This document shows positions 41,385 through 50,110 of a DNA stretch of 64,000 bases, one piece after another. The translations under genes and the position numbers were made by a program. The stretch is from contig NZ_CP117849.1 of NCBI RefSeq assembly GCF_026151165.2, forward strand, positions 2,232,001 through 2,296,000. Reading direction: 5' to 3'. How positions within the stretch are numbered: the stretch's first letter is position 1; each line of letters begins with the position of its first letter. Below the pieces are notes generated by a model. The model was given only the letters and a program-made list of their open reading frames with translations, was not told where the DNA came from and made no database searches. The stretch is from Cryobacterium sp. SO2 (GTDB lineage: Bacteria > Actinomycetota > Actinomycetes > Actinomycetales > Microbacteriaceae).

Positions 41385-42810
41385 GTGGGTCTCCCTGTTT
41401 GATCCAGCGGCCGAGGACGCTGCGGCTGACTTTGCCGGCCGCCGTGAGGGGCAGTTCGCTCAACCTGTAGTAGTCGTGTGGCCGTTTCGGAGCCGCCAGC
41501 GCCGCGCTGCACACGGCGCGCAGGCCCGCGGCGTCCAGGTCGGTCCCGGCGAGCAGGTCGGCGTCAGCGAGCACAGCGGCGACCACCCGGGAGCCGCGGC
41601 TCCCGTCGGGCAGACCAGTCACCACGGCGGCTCGCACTCCCGGCGCCGACTGCAGGGCCGCCTCCACTTCCTGCGGGTAGACGTTGCTGCCCGCGCTCAC
41701 GATCATGTCGTGGCTGCGACCCAGGTGGTGCAGCACACCCGCCCCGTCGAGGAAGCCGTGGTCGCCCACGGTGCACCAGGCGCCGCGGCGGTGGAAGGCC
41801 GTCCCGTCGTCGTCCCAGAGGTAGCCGTCGCAGACCAGGCCGCTTGCGACCTGGATGATTCCGGCCGCCCCGGGTGCGACAGGTTCGTCATCCTGGTCGA
41901 CGATCCGGATTCGCACCCCGGGAAAGGGCAGCCCAACGGCCGTTTCGGTGGGCTCCGGCACCTGGCCGGGGGCCAGCGCCGTGACGGACACGAATCCGAG
42001 CTCTGCAGCGCCGTAGTAGGTGAACAGGGTCGCGGCGGGTGCCCACCGCTGCAGCAGCCGGGTGGTGTCACGGTCGAGCTTGGCGCCCCCGCTGACGATG
42101 CCGGTGACCCCCTGGCACAGCCGGTTCGCCGCCAACCCGCGCTGGGCCAGCATCCGCAGCACGGCCGGCACGGCCACCAGCCGGGTGATGCCGTGGTTCT
42201 CGATGCAGTCGAGCGCCGACGCCACGTCAAAACTCGGCAGCGCGTGAAAGGTCGCCCCGACGTGGAGGGATTCGGCCAGGGCATAGAGATTCAGGCTGGC
42301 GCTGAGCGGTCCGGGCGCGAGGGTGCTGTCGTGCCGGGTGAGGCCGAGCACCTCGGCGCTTCGCGAGAACGACTGCTGCCAGGAGCGCCGGGTGCGCCGG
42401 AACGCCTTGGGCAGCGCTGTCGTGCCCGACGTGAAGCCGTAGAGGAAAGTGGACTCCGGCGGCCCGTCGGTCAGGACGGTCTCCGGGACCGTGGAAGCGG
42501 GCGCGGTGCCGAGCCTGCTGAGCCGGGCCGTCACCTCGGCCTGCTGCTCCGCTGGCCACCCCGGATCGAGTACGGCGACGCTGCCGCCGCCGGCGACACC
42601 GGCGAGGAACTGCACAACGAACTCGAGGCCATTGGGCTGGCTGACGACAGCGGGGCCGGCCGGGCGGGATCTGCCCAGCGGTGTGCCGCTGAGCCGCTTC
42701 AGCACCGCATTACGCAGCTGGGCATAGCTGAGCTGATCGTCGCCGATCTGCACGGCGAGCTGCAGTGGGTGGGTCTCGGCCCTGTGCTGAACCGCGGAGA
42801 GAATGGGCAT
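41365..42810 (-). CDS. AMP-forming acyl-CoA synthetase / ligase
   Basis: 481 residues of the ANL superfamily. Phosphate-binding loop FTSGTTALPKAFRR, the YYGAAELGFV adenine-side motif, GDHGFLD, and the terminal catalytic lysine in AAGKVSRS. Slightly short, similar to the ligase of ligase-thiolase pairs such as yhfT-yhfS of Bacillus and vraA-vraB of Staphylococcus. AAAGGG precedes the ATG. The pair would activate a fatty acid and condense or cleave the acyl-CoA; the chain length is unknown. Confidence 0.88.
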   Translation of the reverse strand: MPILSAVQHRAETHPLQLAVQIGDDQLSYAQLRNAVLKRLSGTPLGRSRPAGPAVVSQPNGLEFVVQFLAGVAGGGSVAVLDPGWPAEQQAEVTARLSRLGTAPASTVPETVLTDGPPESTFLYGFTSGTTALPKAFRRTRRSWQQSFSRSAEVLGLTRHDSTLAPGPLSASLNLYALAESLHVGATFHALPSFDVASALDCIENHGITRLVAVPAVLRMLAQRGLAANRLCQGVTGIVSGGAKLDRDTTRLLQRWAPAATLFTYYGAAELGFVSVTALAPGQVPEPTETAVGLPFPGVRIRIVDQDDEPVAPGAAGIIQVASGLVCDGYLWDDDGTAFHRRGAWCTVGDHGFLDGAGVLHHLGRSHDMIVSAGSNVYPQEVEAALQSAPGVRAAVVTGLPDGSRGSRVVAAVLADADLLAGTDLDAAGLRAVCSAALAAPKRPHDYYRLSELPLTAAGKVSRSVLGRWIKQGDPRVVRIR

Positions 42811-42834
42811 CGCTACCCTTTCTACCGCACGGTG

Positions 42835-43680
42835 CTACCGCACGGCGATGATCTCGCCGTGTGCCAGAACGAACCAGCCGTCGGGATCCAGCGCCCACTG
42901 CCGCCAGGCGGCACTGATCTCGTGCAGGTCCGCCAACCGTGCCACTCCGGCCTCGATGGCCCTGGCCGCGAAGTCCGCCTCGGTGGCGCGTTGCGCCCAG
43001 GACTCTCCCCACCATTCCCGTTCCGCCGCCGAAGCGAAACACCAGATCGAGGCGCTGCTGGTCACCTCGGCGAATCCAGCCTGCCTCGCCCAGGCCTTGA
43101 GCGCGCGACCGGCGTCTGGGTCGCCGCCGCTTGCGCTGTGCAGCGCGCGGTACACCGCCATCCATGCCGCCAAGGCCGGCAGCTTCGGGTACCAGGCGGC
43201 TGCCCCATAGTCTGCATCGCGAGCAGCGAGGATGCCGCCTGGCTTCAGAACCCGACGCATCTCCCGCACCGCCGCCACGGGATCATCGACGAGTTGCAGC
43301 ACCTGGTGAGCGTGCACGATGTCGACGGATGCGTCGGCCACCGGCAGGGCGTACACATCGCCCACCACGAAGCTCGCGTTGCCCACACCCTCGTCGAAGG
43401 CGAGACCGGCCGCTTGCTCCACCGCGGTGGCCGACGCGTCCAGCCCGTACACCCGGCCGGGCGCGAGCCTGCGGGCAAGGTCCACCGTCACGGTGCCCGG
43501 ACCGCACATCACATCGAGCAGGGTGAGTCCCGGCTTCAGGTATGGCACCAGGTACGCCGCCGAATTCGCCACGGTGCGCCAGGTGAGCACTCGCTGCAGG
43601 TGCTCGTGCTGCGGGTGCTCGTGCCCGAGCGGGGGCAGGTCACGCGGCGCGGTCTCCTGCCGGTCGGGGGTGTCGTTCAT
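42835..43680 (-). CDS. SAM-dependent methyltransferase (UbiE-like)
   Basis: 281 residues. Motif I LLDVMCGPGTVTVDLA, acidic residue after strand 2 (YGLDASATAV), motif II-like DIVHAHQVLQLVDDP and post-II RRVLKPGGILAARD. The N-terminus carries a His-rich stretch (GHEHPQHEHLQ). An AGGA site lies before the ATG. It is 24 bp upstream of the ligase-thiolase pair on the same strand. The acceptor is not predictable. Confidence 0.9.
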   Translation of the reverse strand: MNDTPDRQETAPRDLPPLGHEHPQHEHLQRVLTWRTVANSAAYLVPYLKPGLTLLDVMCGPGTVTVDLARRLAPGRVYGLDASATAVEQAAGLAFDEGVGNASFVVGDVYALPVADASVDIVHAHQVLQLVDDPVAAVREMRRVLKPGGILAARDADYGAAAWYPKLPALAAWMAVYRALHSASGGDPDAGRALKAWARQAGFAEVTSSASIWCFASAAEREWWGESWAQRATEADFAARAIEAGVARLADLHEISAAWRQWALDPDGWFVLAHGEIIAVR

Positions 43681-43751
43681 GGCCAGATCCTACGACGGTG
43701 TGCCGCGCACCGCACCGGCACACGCACCGGGCCCGACACTAGGCTGGGTCG

Positions 43752-45797
43752 ATGGCCGACTCCTCGAATCCGTTCCTCGCTCCCAGCACCCTGCCGTACC
43801 AGCTGCCGCCGTTCGCCGAGATTCGCGACGAGCACTACCGCCCGGCGTTCGACGCCGGCATGGCCGAGCAACTCGCCGAAATCGCCGCCATCACCGCGGA
43901 TCCGGCCGAACCGACCATCGAGAATACCCTCGTGGCCCTCGAGCGGAGCGGCCAGGTGCTCACACGCGTGGCGACGGTGTTCTTCTCGCTGAGCTCGTCC
44001 GATTCCTCGGAGTTCGGCACCGCCCTCGAAGAGGAGCTCGCGCCCCTGCTCGCGGCCCACACCGACGCCATCCGTCTCGACCAGGCCCTGTACGCGCGCA
44101 TCGCCGCCCTCTATGACCGCAGAGACGCTCTCGGTCTCGACCCCGAGACCGCCTACCTGCTCGAGCGGTACTACACCGAGTACACCCTCGCCGGAGCAGC
44201 ACTGTCCGACGCCGACAAGGACACCCTGCGCGACCTGAACATGCGCCTGTCCACCCTCACCACGCGGTTCGAGAAGAACCTGCTCGCCGACACCAACGAC
44301 CTCGCTGTCGTGATCGACGACGTCGCCGATCTCGACGGTCTCGGCGACGGCGAGATCTCGGCCGCGGCCGAGGCCGCCAGGGAGCGCGGGCTCACCGACA
44401 AGTACGTCATCACCCTGGTGCTGCCCACCAGCCACCCGTACCTCGCGTCGCTGAGCAATCGGGCGGTGCGGGAACGCCTGCTCACGGCGTCGCGGTCCCG
44501 CGGCATCCGTGGCGGCGAGCACGACAACCGCGACCTGGTGCTCGAGATCACCCGGCTGCGCGCCCAGAGGGCCCGCCTGCTCGGCTTTGATAGCCACGCC
44601 GCCTACGTCACGGCGGACGAGACCGCGAAGTCCCCCGAGGCCGTCGCCGACATGCTCGGCCGGCTCGCCCCCGCGGCGGCGCGGAACGCAGAGGCCGAAC
44701 AGCAGGCGCTGCAGGCGGCGGTGCGCGACTCCGGCGGCGACTTCGACCTCGCTGCCTGGGACTGGGCGTTCTACACCGAGAAGGTGCGTCAGGCGACGTT
44801 CGACGTGGACACAAGCGGCATGCGTCCGTACTTCGAACTGGAGCGGGTTCTGCACGACGGCGTCTTCTTCGCCGCCACCCGGCTCTACGGTGTCACGTTC
44901 ACCGAGCGGCCGGACCTGACGGCCTGGAATCCGGAGGCGCGGGTGTTCGAGGTCGCGGACGAGGACGGCAGCCCCGTCGGCCTGTACATCGCGGACTTCT
45001 ACACCCGCGACTCCAAGCGCGGCGGCGCCTGGATGAACTCCCTCGTCTCGCAGTCCAGCCTGCTGGGCACCCCGACCATCGTCACCAACAACCTCAACGT
45101 GTCCAAGCCGGCCGCCGGCTCTCCCACCCTGCTCAGCTTCGACGAGGTGAACACCCTCTTCCACGAATTCGGCCACGCCCTGCACGGCCTGTTCGCCCAG
45201 GTCACCTATCCGCGGTTCGCCGGCACCAATGTCTACCGCGACTTCGTCGAGTTCCCCAGTCAGGTCAACGAGATGTGGATGCTCTGGCCGGAGGTGCTGG
45301 AGAACTATGCCAGGCACTACCGCACCGGCGAGGCGATGCCCCAGGAACTCGTCGACCGCATCCGCGAATCTGCCACCTTCAACGAGGGCTTCGCCACCAG
45401 CGAGTACCTCGCCGCCGCGCTGCTGGACCAGGCCTGGCACCGCATCGGCGCCGACGACACCGTCACGGATGTGGCCGGGTTCGAGGCCGACGCGCTGGCC
45501 GCCGTGGGCCTGGACAACCCGGCGGTGCCCACCCGGTATGCCAGCACCTACTTCGCGCACACCTTCTCCGGCGGCTACGACGCCGGCTACTACTCGTATA
45601 TCTGGAGCGAGGTGCTCGACGCGGACACCGTGGCCTGGTTCACCGAGAACGGCGGCCTCACCCGGGCCAACGGCGACAGGTTCCGCGCCCGGCTCCTGGG
45701 CGTGGGCGGCAGCGGCGACCCCCTGGCCGCCTACCGCGACTTCCGCGGTCGCGACGCGCACATCCAGCCCCTCCTCGACCGCCGCGGCCTCAACTAG
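43752..45797 (+). CDS. dcp: peptidyl-dipeptidase, M3 family metallopeptidase
   Basis: 681 residues, the usual size for Dcp. The zinc motif HEFGH is at 471-475 (TLFHEFGHALHGLF), with the third ligand region following. The N-terminal FAEIRDEHYRPAFDAGMAEQ matches M3A proteins. No signal peptide, so cytoplasmic. It cleaves dipeptides from peptide C-termini, plausibly including peptides taken up by the ABC importers in this window. Divergent from the methyltransferase. Confidence 0.94.
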   Translation: MADSSNPFLAPSTLPYQLPPFAEIRDEHYRPAFDAGMAEQLAEIAAITADPAEPTIENTLVALERSGQVLTRVATVFFSLSSSDSSEFGTALEEELAPLLAAHTDAIRLDQALYARIAALYDRRDALGLDPETAYLLERYYTEYTLAGAALSDADKDTLRDLNMRLSTLTTRFEKNLLADTNDLAVVIDDVADLDGLGDGEISAAAEAARERGLTDKYVITLVLPTSHPYLASLSNRAVRERLLTASRSRGIRGGEHDNRDLVLEITRLRAQRARLLGFDSHAAYVTADETAKSPEAVADMLGRLAPAAARNAEAEQQALQAAVRDSGGDFDLAAWDWAFYTEKVRQATFDVDTSGMRPYFELERVLHDGVFFAATRLYGVTFTERPDLTAWNPEARVFEVADEDGSPVGLYIADFYTRDSKRGGAWMNSLVSQSSLLGTPTIVTNNLNVSKPAAGSPTLLSFDEVNTLFHEFGHALHGLFAQVTYPRFAGTNVYRDFVEFPSQVNEMWMLWPEVLENYARHYRTGEAMPQELVDRIRESATFNEGFATSEYLAAALLDQAWHRIGADDTVTDVAGFEADALAAVGLDNPAVPTRYASTYFAHTFSGGYDAGYYSYIWSEVLDADTVAWFTENGGLTRANGDRFRARLLGVGGSGDPLAAYRDFRGRDAHIQPLLDRRGLN

Positions 45798-45842
45798 CCG
45801 CCCGCCGCCCGCGTCGCCCGCCGCCCGCCGCCCGCCCCACTC

Positions 45843-45930
45843 GCTCCCAGCAACTGTTCCCCGTGCGGACAAATGCGCCCGGCACACCGGGCGCACTTGT
45901 CCGGAACGGTAACAGTTGGCCGGTGGGAGC
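45843..45930. repeat. intergenic palindromic element, copy 1
   Basis: An imperfect palindrome. Outer arms GCTCCCA (45843-45849) and TGGGAGC (45924-45930), then CAACTGTT / AACAGTTG, GGACAA / TTGTCC, and a perfect 9-bp core TGCGCCCGG / CCGGGCGCA. The 70 bp at 45851-45920 match 47796-47865 at 59 of 70 positions without gaps. It lies between the convergent dcp and acdS genes and can also act as a two-way terminator. Confidence 0.8.
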
Positions 45931-45965
45931 GTGGCTGCGGAGCGTCGCAGCTGCGGCGCGGCGGC

Positions 45966-46988
45966 TCAGTGGTAGAGCGCGCTGTAGGCGTTGATGGCCG
46001 GCTGGCCGCCCAGGTGGGCGTAGAGCACGTTGCTGTCGGGGCCAATGTCGCCGCTCGTGACCAGGTCGATCAGTCCGGCCATCGACTTGCCCTCGTAGAC
46101 GGGGTCGATGATCACGCCCTCCAGGCTCGCGGTGAGCCGGATGGCATCGTTCGTCGACTCGACGGGGATGCCGTAGAAGTCGCCGGCCCAGCCCTCCAGC
46201 ACCGTGATCTCCTCGTCGGCGATGGCACGGCCCACACCGATCAGTTCCGCGGTGTTGCGGGCGATACGGGCGACCTGGTCGCGGGTCGCCTCGATCTTGG
46301 CCGATGCGTCGATGCCGATCACCCGGCGCTTGGCGCCCCCGAAGTTCGTCTCCAGGTCGGCGAACCCGGCGATCATGCCGGCGTGCGTGGAGCCCGTGAC
46401 GCTGCACACGACGATGGTGTCGAAGAACACACCGAGCTCGGCCTCCTGCGCGGCGACCTCGTGCGCCCAGTTGGCGAAACCCAGCCCCCCGAGGCGGTGG
46501 TCAGAGGCGCCGGCCGGGATCGGGTACGGCGTGCCGCCGGCGGCCTCGACGTCGGCGATGGCCTGCGTCCAGGAGTCCTTGAACCCGATACCGAAGCCGT
46601 CGGAGGAGATGCGCACATCCGCTCCCGTGAGGCGGGACAGCAGGATGTTGCCGACCCTGTCGTTCACGCTGTCGGGCCAGTCCACCCACTGTTCCTGCAC
46701 GAGCACGGCCTTGAGGCCCAGGTGCGCGGCGACCGCGGCGACCTGCCGGGTGTGGTTGGACTGGATGCCGCCGATCGACACCAGGGTGTCGGCGCCCTGG
46801 GCGAGGGCCTCCGGAATGAGGTACTCGAGCTTGCGGGTCTTGTTGCCGCCGAAGGCGAGACCGCTGTTGACGTCTTCGCGCTTGGCCCAGATGCGGGCGC
46901 CGCCGAGGTGGGCGCTCAGCCGGTCCAGCGGGTGGATCGGGCTCGGGCCGAAGGTGAGCGGGTGACGGGGGAAATCGCGCAGTGCCAT
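45966..46988 (-). CDS. acdS: 1-aminocyclopropane-1-carboxylate deaminase
   Basis: 340 residues. A PLP enzyme that converts ACC, the plant ethylene precursor, to 2-oxobutanoate and ammonia. It follows characterised Pseudomonas AcdS closely: PLTFGPSPIHPLDRLSAHLG, the PLP lysine in FGGNKTRK (Lys50), SIGGIQSNHTRQ, and the ACC-deaminase-specific DPVYEGKSMAGLIDLV and LYAHLGGQPAINAYS, which separate it from D-cysteine desulfhydrases. A GntR regulator lies just upstream on the same strand, as is usual for actinobacterial acdS. Suggests contact with plants or soil. Confidence 0.92.
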   Translation of the reverse strand: MALRDFPRHPLTFGPSPIHPLDRLSAHLGGARIWAKREDVNSGLAFGGNKTRKLEYLIPEALAQGADTLVSIGGIQSNHTRQVAAVAAHLGLKAVLVQEQWVDWPDSVNDRVGNILLSRLTGADVRISSDGFGIGFKDSWTQAIADVEAAGGTPYPIPAGASDHRLGGLGFANWAHEVAAQEAELGVFFDTIVVCSVTGSTHAGMIAGFADLETNFGGAKRRVIGIDASAKIEATRDQVARIARNTAELIGVGRAIADEEITVLEGWAGDFYGIPVESTNDAIRLTASLEGVIIDPVYEGKSMAGLIDLVTSGDIGPDSNVLYAHLGGQPAINAYSALYH

Positions 46989-47054
46989 GGGGTCCTTTGT
47001 TGTGGGGTGAGCGGTGTGGGGTGAGCGGTGTGGGTGGGCGGTGCAGTGGGAAGG

Positions 47055-47729
47055 TCAGTCGGCGTGGTGCTCGGCGGCCGTGGCGAGCATCCGGCCCAGG
47101 GTGAGCCAGTTCTCCCGAACGGCGGCTCCGGCCTCGATGGCCAGCCCGTCCGCGCACAGGCGGATGATGCGCTCATGGTCGGCCACGGATGCCCGACCCG
47201 CCAGGGAGGAGAACCGGGCCCGCTCGAGGCGCCTCAACGTGGGGGTGACCTGCTCGAGCAGCGCGGGCAGCAGCTCGTTGGCACTGGCCCGCACGGCGAC
47301 ACCGTGGAAGTCGTCATCCGCGGTGATGGCGGCGTCGACGTCGTTCGCCGCCAGGGCCAGCCGGAACCGTTCGTTGGCGGCCGTCATGAGAGCGAGGTCG
47401 GCGGCCGTGAGCTGGGCGACGGCCTCGCGCGCGGCCAGCTCGTGCAGCGACGCCGCAATGGCCTGGGCGTTCATCGCCGCACGCTCATCCAGGGGCGCCA
47501 CGATGGTCTGGCGGGCTCGTTCGGTGCGCACCAACCCCGCCGCCTCCAGCCGCGTTATGGCCTCACGGATCGGCGTGCGGCTCACGCCGAGCCAGGACTC
47601 CAGCTCGGCGTCCCGCAGCTTCTCCCCCGGCGCCAGGGTGCCGTCGACGATGGCCGTGCGGAGGGCGTCGTAGGCGTAGTCGCGCAGCGAGGCGGGGCGA
47701 TGGGTGGCATCAGGAACGGGAACCGGCAT
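47055..47729 (-). CDS. GntR-family (FCD) regulator, probable acdS regulator
   Basis: 224 residues. N-terminal winged helix (DYAYDALRTAIVDGTLAPGE, VSRTPIREAITRLEAAGLV), then an FCD ligand domain with the metal-type histidines (DDDFHGVAV, VADHERII). 66 bp upstream of acdS on the same strand. A 16-bp palindrome covers its start codon (47728-47743), so it probably represses itself and, through read-through, acdS. Confidence 0.9.
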   Translation of the reverse strand: MPVPVPDATHRPASLRDYAYDALRTAIVDGTLAPGEKLRDAELESWLGVSRTPIREAITRLEAAGLVRTERARQTIVAPLDERAAMNAQAIAASLHELAAREAVAQLTAADLALMTAANERFRLALAANDVDAAITADDDFHGVAVRASANELLPALLEQVTPTLRRLERARFSSLAGRASVADHERIIRLCADGLAIEAGAAVRENWLTLGRMLATAAEHHAD

Positions 47730-47743
47730 GCAATATATTACAT
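47728..47743. promoter_or_regulatory. candidate GntR operator overlapping the start codon
   Basis: ATGCAATA followed by TATTACAT: seven of eight pairs are complementary. It is AT-rich, includes the first two bases of the regulator's ATG, and lies where a repressor would block its own gene. The GntR/FCD family commonly binds palindromes of this length. Confidence 0.55.
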
Positions 47744-47787
47744 ATCCCCGAGGAGCCTTCTGTCAACCCGAACGCGCCCGGACCCCC

Positions 47788-47865
47788 GCCCGCTGCAACT
47801 GTTCCCGGTGCGGACAAGTGGTGCCGGCGCACCGGGCGCATGTGTCCGGAATGGGAACAGTCGGC
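47788..47865. repeat. intergenic palindromic element, copy 2
   Basis: Same element as at 45851-45920 (59/70 identical, no gaps); arms CAACTGTTCCC and GGGAACAGT. It lies between the clpX terminator and the gntR promoter, so the two copies bracket the gntR-acdS pair. Confidence 0.8.
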
Positions 47866-47916
47866 GCCAGACCGACGCCGGGTGGGGCGCGAGACGGCAG
47901 GGGTGGAACGCAGAAA

Positions 47917-47941
47917 CGCCCCCGCCGAGGAGGCGGGGGCG
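47917..47941 (-). terminator. terminator after clpX
   Basis: CGCCCCCGCC and its exact reverse complement flank a 5-base loop; on the leftward strand the stem is followed by GTTTC. 27 bp beyond the clpX stop codon. Confidence 0.75.
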
Positions 47942-47967
47942 GTCTGACGGGACAGGGAGGGGTCGGC

Positions 47968-49248
47968 TTAGGCCGACTTCTCCTCGCGGCGCGACGAGTG
48001 CAGCACGATGGTGGGGGCCGCGTTCTCGAGAACGGACTCCCGAGTGACCACGACGCGGGCGACATCCGTGGCGGACGGCACCTCGAACATGATCGGCCCG
48101 AGCACCTCCTCCATGATGGCGCGCAGCCCGCGGGCGCCGGTCTTGCGCAACACGGCGAGGTCGGCGATGGCCTCCAGCGCCGGCTGCTCGAAGTCGAGCT
48201 CCACACCGTCGAGTTCGAACATGCGCTGGTACTGGCGCACCAGGGCGTTCTTGGGCACGGTGAGAATCTGCATGAGCGCCACCTGGTCGAGCTGGGTGAC
48301 CGTGGTCACCACGGGCAACCGGCCGATGAACTCCGGGATCAACCCGAACTTGTGCAGGTCCTCCGGCAGCACCTCGCTGAAGAGGTTGATGTCGTCACCC
48401 TTGGTGTGCAGCGGGGCGCCGAAACCGATGCCCTTCTTGCCCGCACGCTGGGAAATGATGTCGTCGAGACCGGCGAACGCGCCCGCCACGATGAACAGCA
48501 CGTTGGTGGTGTCGATCTGGATGAATTCCTGGTGCGGATGCTTGCGCCCACCCTGCGGTGGCACGGAGGCGACGGTGCCCTCGAGGATCTTCAGGAGTGC
48601 CTGCTGCACACCCTCCCCCGAGACGTCGCGGGTGATCGACGGGTTCTCGGCCTTGCGGGCGATCTTGTCGATCTCGTCGATGTAGATGATGCCGGTCTCG
48701 GCGCGCTTGACGTCATAGTCCGCGGCCTGGATGAGCTTGAGGAGGATGTTCTCCACGTCTTCACCGACGTAGCCGGCCTCGGTGAGAGCCGTCGCATCCG
48801 CCACAGCGAACGGCACGTTGAGCCGCTTCGCCAGGGTTTGCGCGAGGTAGGTCTTGCCACAGCCGGTGGGGCCGATCAGCAGGATGTTGGACTTGGCGAT
48901 CTCGACATCGTCGTGGATCGCGTCCGCGGCGGTGAGGGTGGCGCGGGACCGCACGCGCTTGTAGTGGTTGTAGACGGCAACGGCGAGGGAGCGCTTGGCG
49001 GCTTCCTGTCCGATGACGTATTCCTCGAGGAATCCGAAGATCTCCCGGGGCTTGGGCAGCTCGAACTCGCTGCCGGCTTCTTCGGCGCCGGCCTCGGCCA
49101 GGCGTTCTTCGATGATCTCGTTGCAGAGCTCGACGCATTCATCACAGATGTACACGCCGGGTCCGGCAATGAGCTGCTGAACCTGCTTCTGGCTCTTTCC
49201 GCAGAAAGAACACTTCAACAGGTCGGCGCTCTCGCCTATTCGTGCCAT
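47968..49248 (-). CDS. clpX: ATP-dependent Clp protease ATP-binding subunit ClpX
   Basis: 426 residues, normal length. N-terminal zinc domain with Cys13, Cys16, Cys35 and Cys38; Walker A GPTGCGKT (126-133), Walker B IIYIDEIDKIA, the pore loop GYVGEDVE and the ClpP-docking IGF loop (KKGIGFGAP). It unfolds substrates and feeds them to the ClpP1P2 peptidase encoded just upstream. A hairpin at 49327-49367 separates it from clpP2, so it probably has its own promoter too. Confidence 0.97.
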   Translation of the reverse strand: MARIGESADLLKCSFCGKSQKQVQQLIAGPGVYICDECVELCNEIIEERLAEAGAEEAGSEFELPKPREIFGFLEEYVIGQEAAKRSLAVAVYNHYKRVRSRATLTAADAIHDDVEIAKSNILLIGPTGCGKTYLAQTLAKRLNVPFAVADATALTEAGYVGEDVENILLKLIQAADYDVKRAETGIIYIDEIDKIARKAENPSITRDVSGEGVQQALLKILEGTVASVPPQGGRKHPHQEFIQIDTTNVLFIVAGAFAGLDDIISQRAGKKGIGFGAPLHTKGDDINLFSEVLPEDLHKFGLIPEFIGRLPVVTTVTQLDQVALMQILTVPKNALVRQYQRMFELDGVELDFEQPALEAIADLAVLRKTGARGLRAIMEEVLGPIMFEVPSATDVARVVVTRESVLENAAPTIVLHSSRREEKSA

Positions 49249-49326
49249 CCGTGAGCCTCCTCCATCAATGACGCTGAATCGAGCCTAGCTTGTGCGTGTG
49301 ACAGATAGGTGCACCCGCGGAACAAA

Positions 49327-49367
49327 GCGAAACGGCGCGCCGCCGGTGGGGCGGCACGCCGTTTCGC
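49327..49367 (-). terminator. hairpin terminator between clpP2 and clpX
   Basis: Arms GCGAAACGGCG and CGCCGTTTCGC are exact complements, with an inner GCCGCC / GGCGGC stem broken by one mismatch. It lies 60 bp past the clpP2 stop and suggests partial or full termination before clpX. Confidence 0.7.
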
Positions 49368-49426
49368 AGCCATCGGACTCCGGGCGGGGCCCGGAGCGGG
49401 TGGGACGTGACGTGTTACGTGACGAG

Positions 49427-50098
49427 TTACTTGACGAGCGTCGGCACGTTTTTGCGGCTGGTCAGGATCTGGTCGATCAGGCCGTACTCGAGGGCCTCGG
49501 GGGCGCCGAGGATCTTGTCGCGGTCGATGTCCTTGTGGACCTGCTCCTTGGTGCGGTTGGAGTGACCGGCGAGGGTCTCTTCGAGCCATTCGCGCATCCG
49601 CTGGATCTCGGCTGCCTGGATCTCGATGTCGGACGCCTGGCCGCCACCCTGGCCGCCCGCGGAGGGCTGGTGGATGAGGATGCGGGCGTTCGGCAGCGCG
49701 AGGCGCTTGCCGGGGGTGCCACCGGCCAGCAGCACGGCAGCGGCGGATGCCGCCTGACCCAGGCAGACCGTCTGGATGTGCGGACGGATGTACTGCATGG
49801 TGTCGTAGATCGCCGTCATCGCGGTGAACGAGCCACCGGGCGAGTTGATGTACATCACGATGTCGCGGTCGGGGTCCTGGCTCTCGAGCACGAGGAGCTG
49901 GGCCATGACGTCATCGGCTGATGCGTCGTCGACCTGCACGCCGAGGAAGATGATGCGGTCCTCGAACAACTTGGCGTACGGGTCCTGGCGCTTGTAGCCG
50001 TAGGCGGTGCGCTCCTCGAAGGTGGGGAGGATGTAGCGCGACTGCGGAGCCTGCGGTGCCATCCCGCCGGCCTGGTGGCCGAAGTTTGTGAATTCCAT
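49427..50098 (-). CDS. clpP2: ATP-dependent Clp protease proteolytic subunit ClpP2
   Basis: 223 residues. Catalytic triad: Ser118 (GQAASAAAV), His143 (ILIHQPS), and the aspartate in KDIDRDK (Asp194). The extended N-terminus (about 40 residues before the core) and position second in the pair identify it as ClpP2; actinobacterial ClpP1 and ClpP2 form a mixed two-ring peptidase. 12 bp after clpP1. Confidence 0.96.
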   Translation of the reverse strand: MEFTNFGHQAGGMAPQAPQSRYILPTFEERTAYGYKRQDPYAKLFEDRIIFLGVQVDDASADDVMAQLLVLESQDPDRDIVMYINSPGGSFTAMTAIYDTMQYIRPHIQTVCLGQAASAAAVLLAGGTPGKRLALPNARILIHQPSAGGQGGGQASDIEIQAAEIQRMREWLEETLAGHSNRTKEQVHKDIDRDKILGAPEALEYGLIDQILTSRKNVPTLVK

Positions 50099-50110
50099 TG
50101 TCTGCCCGTC

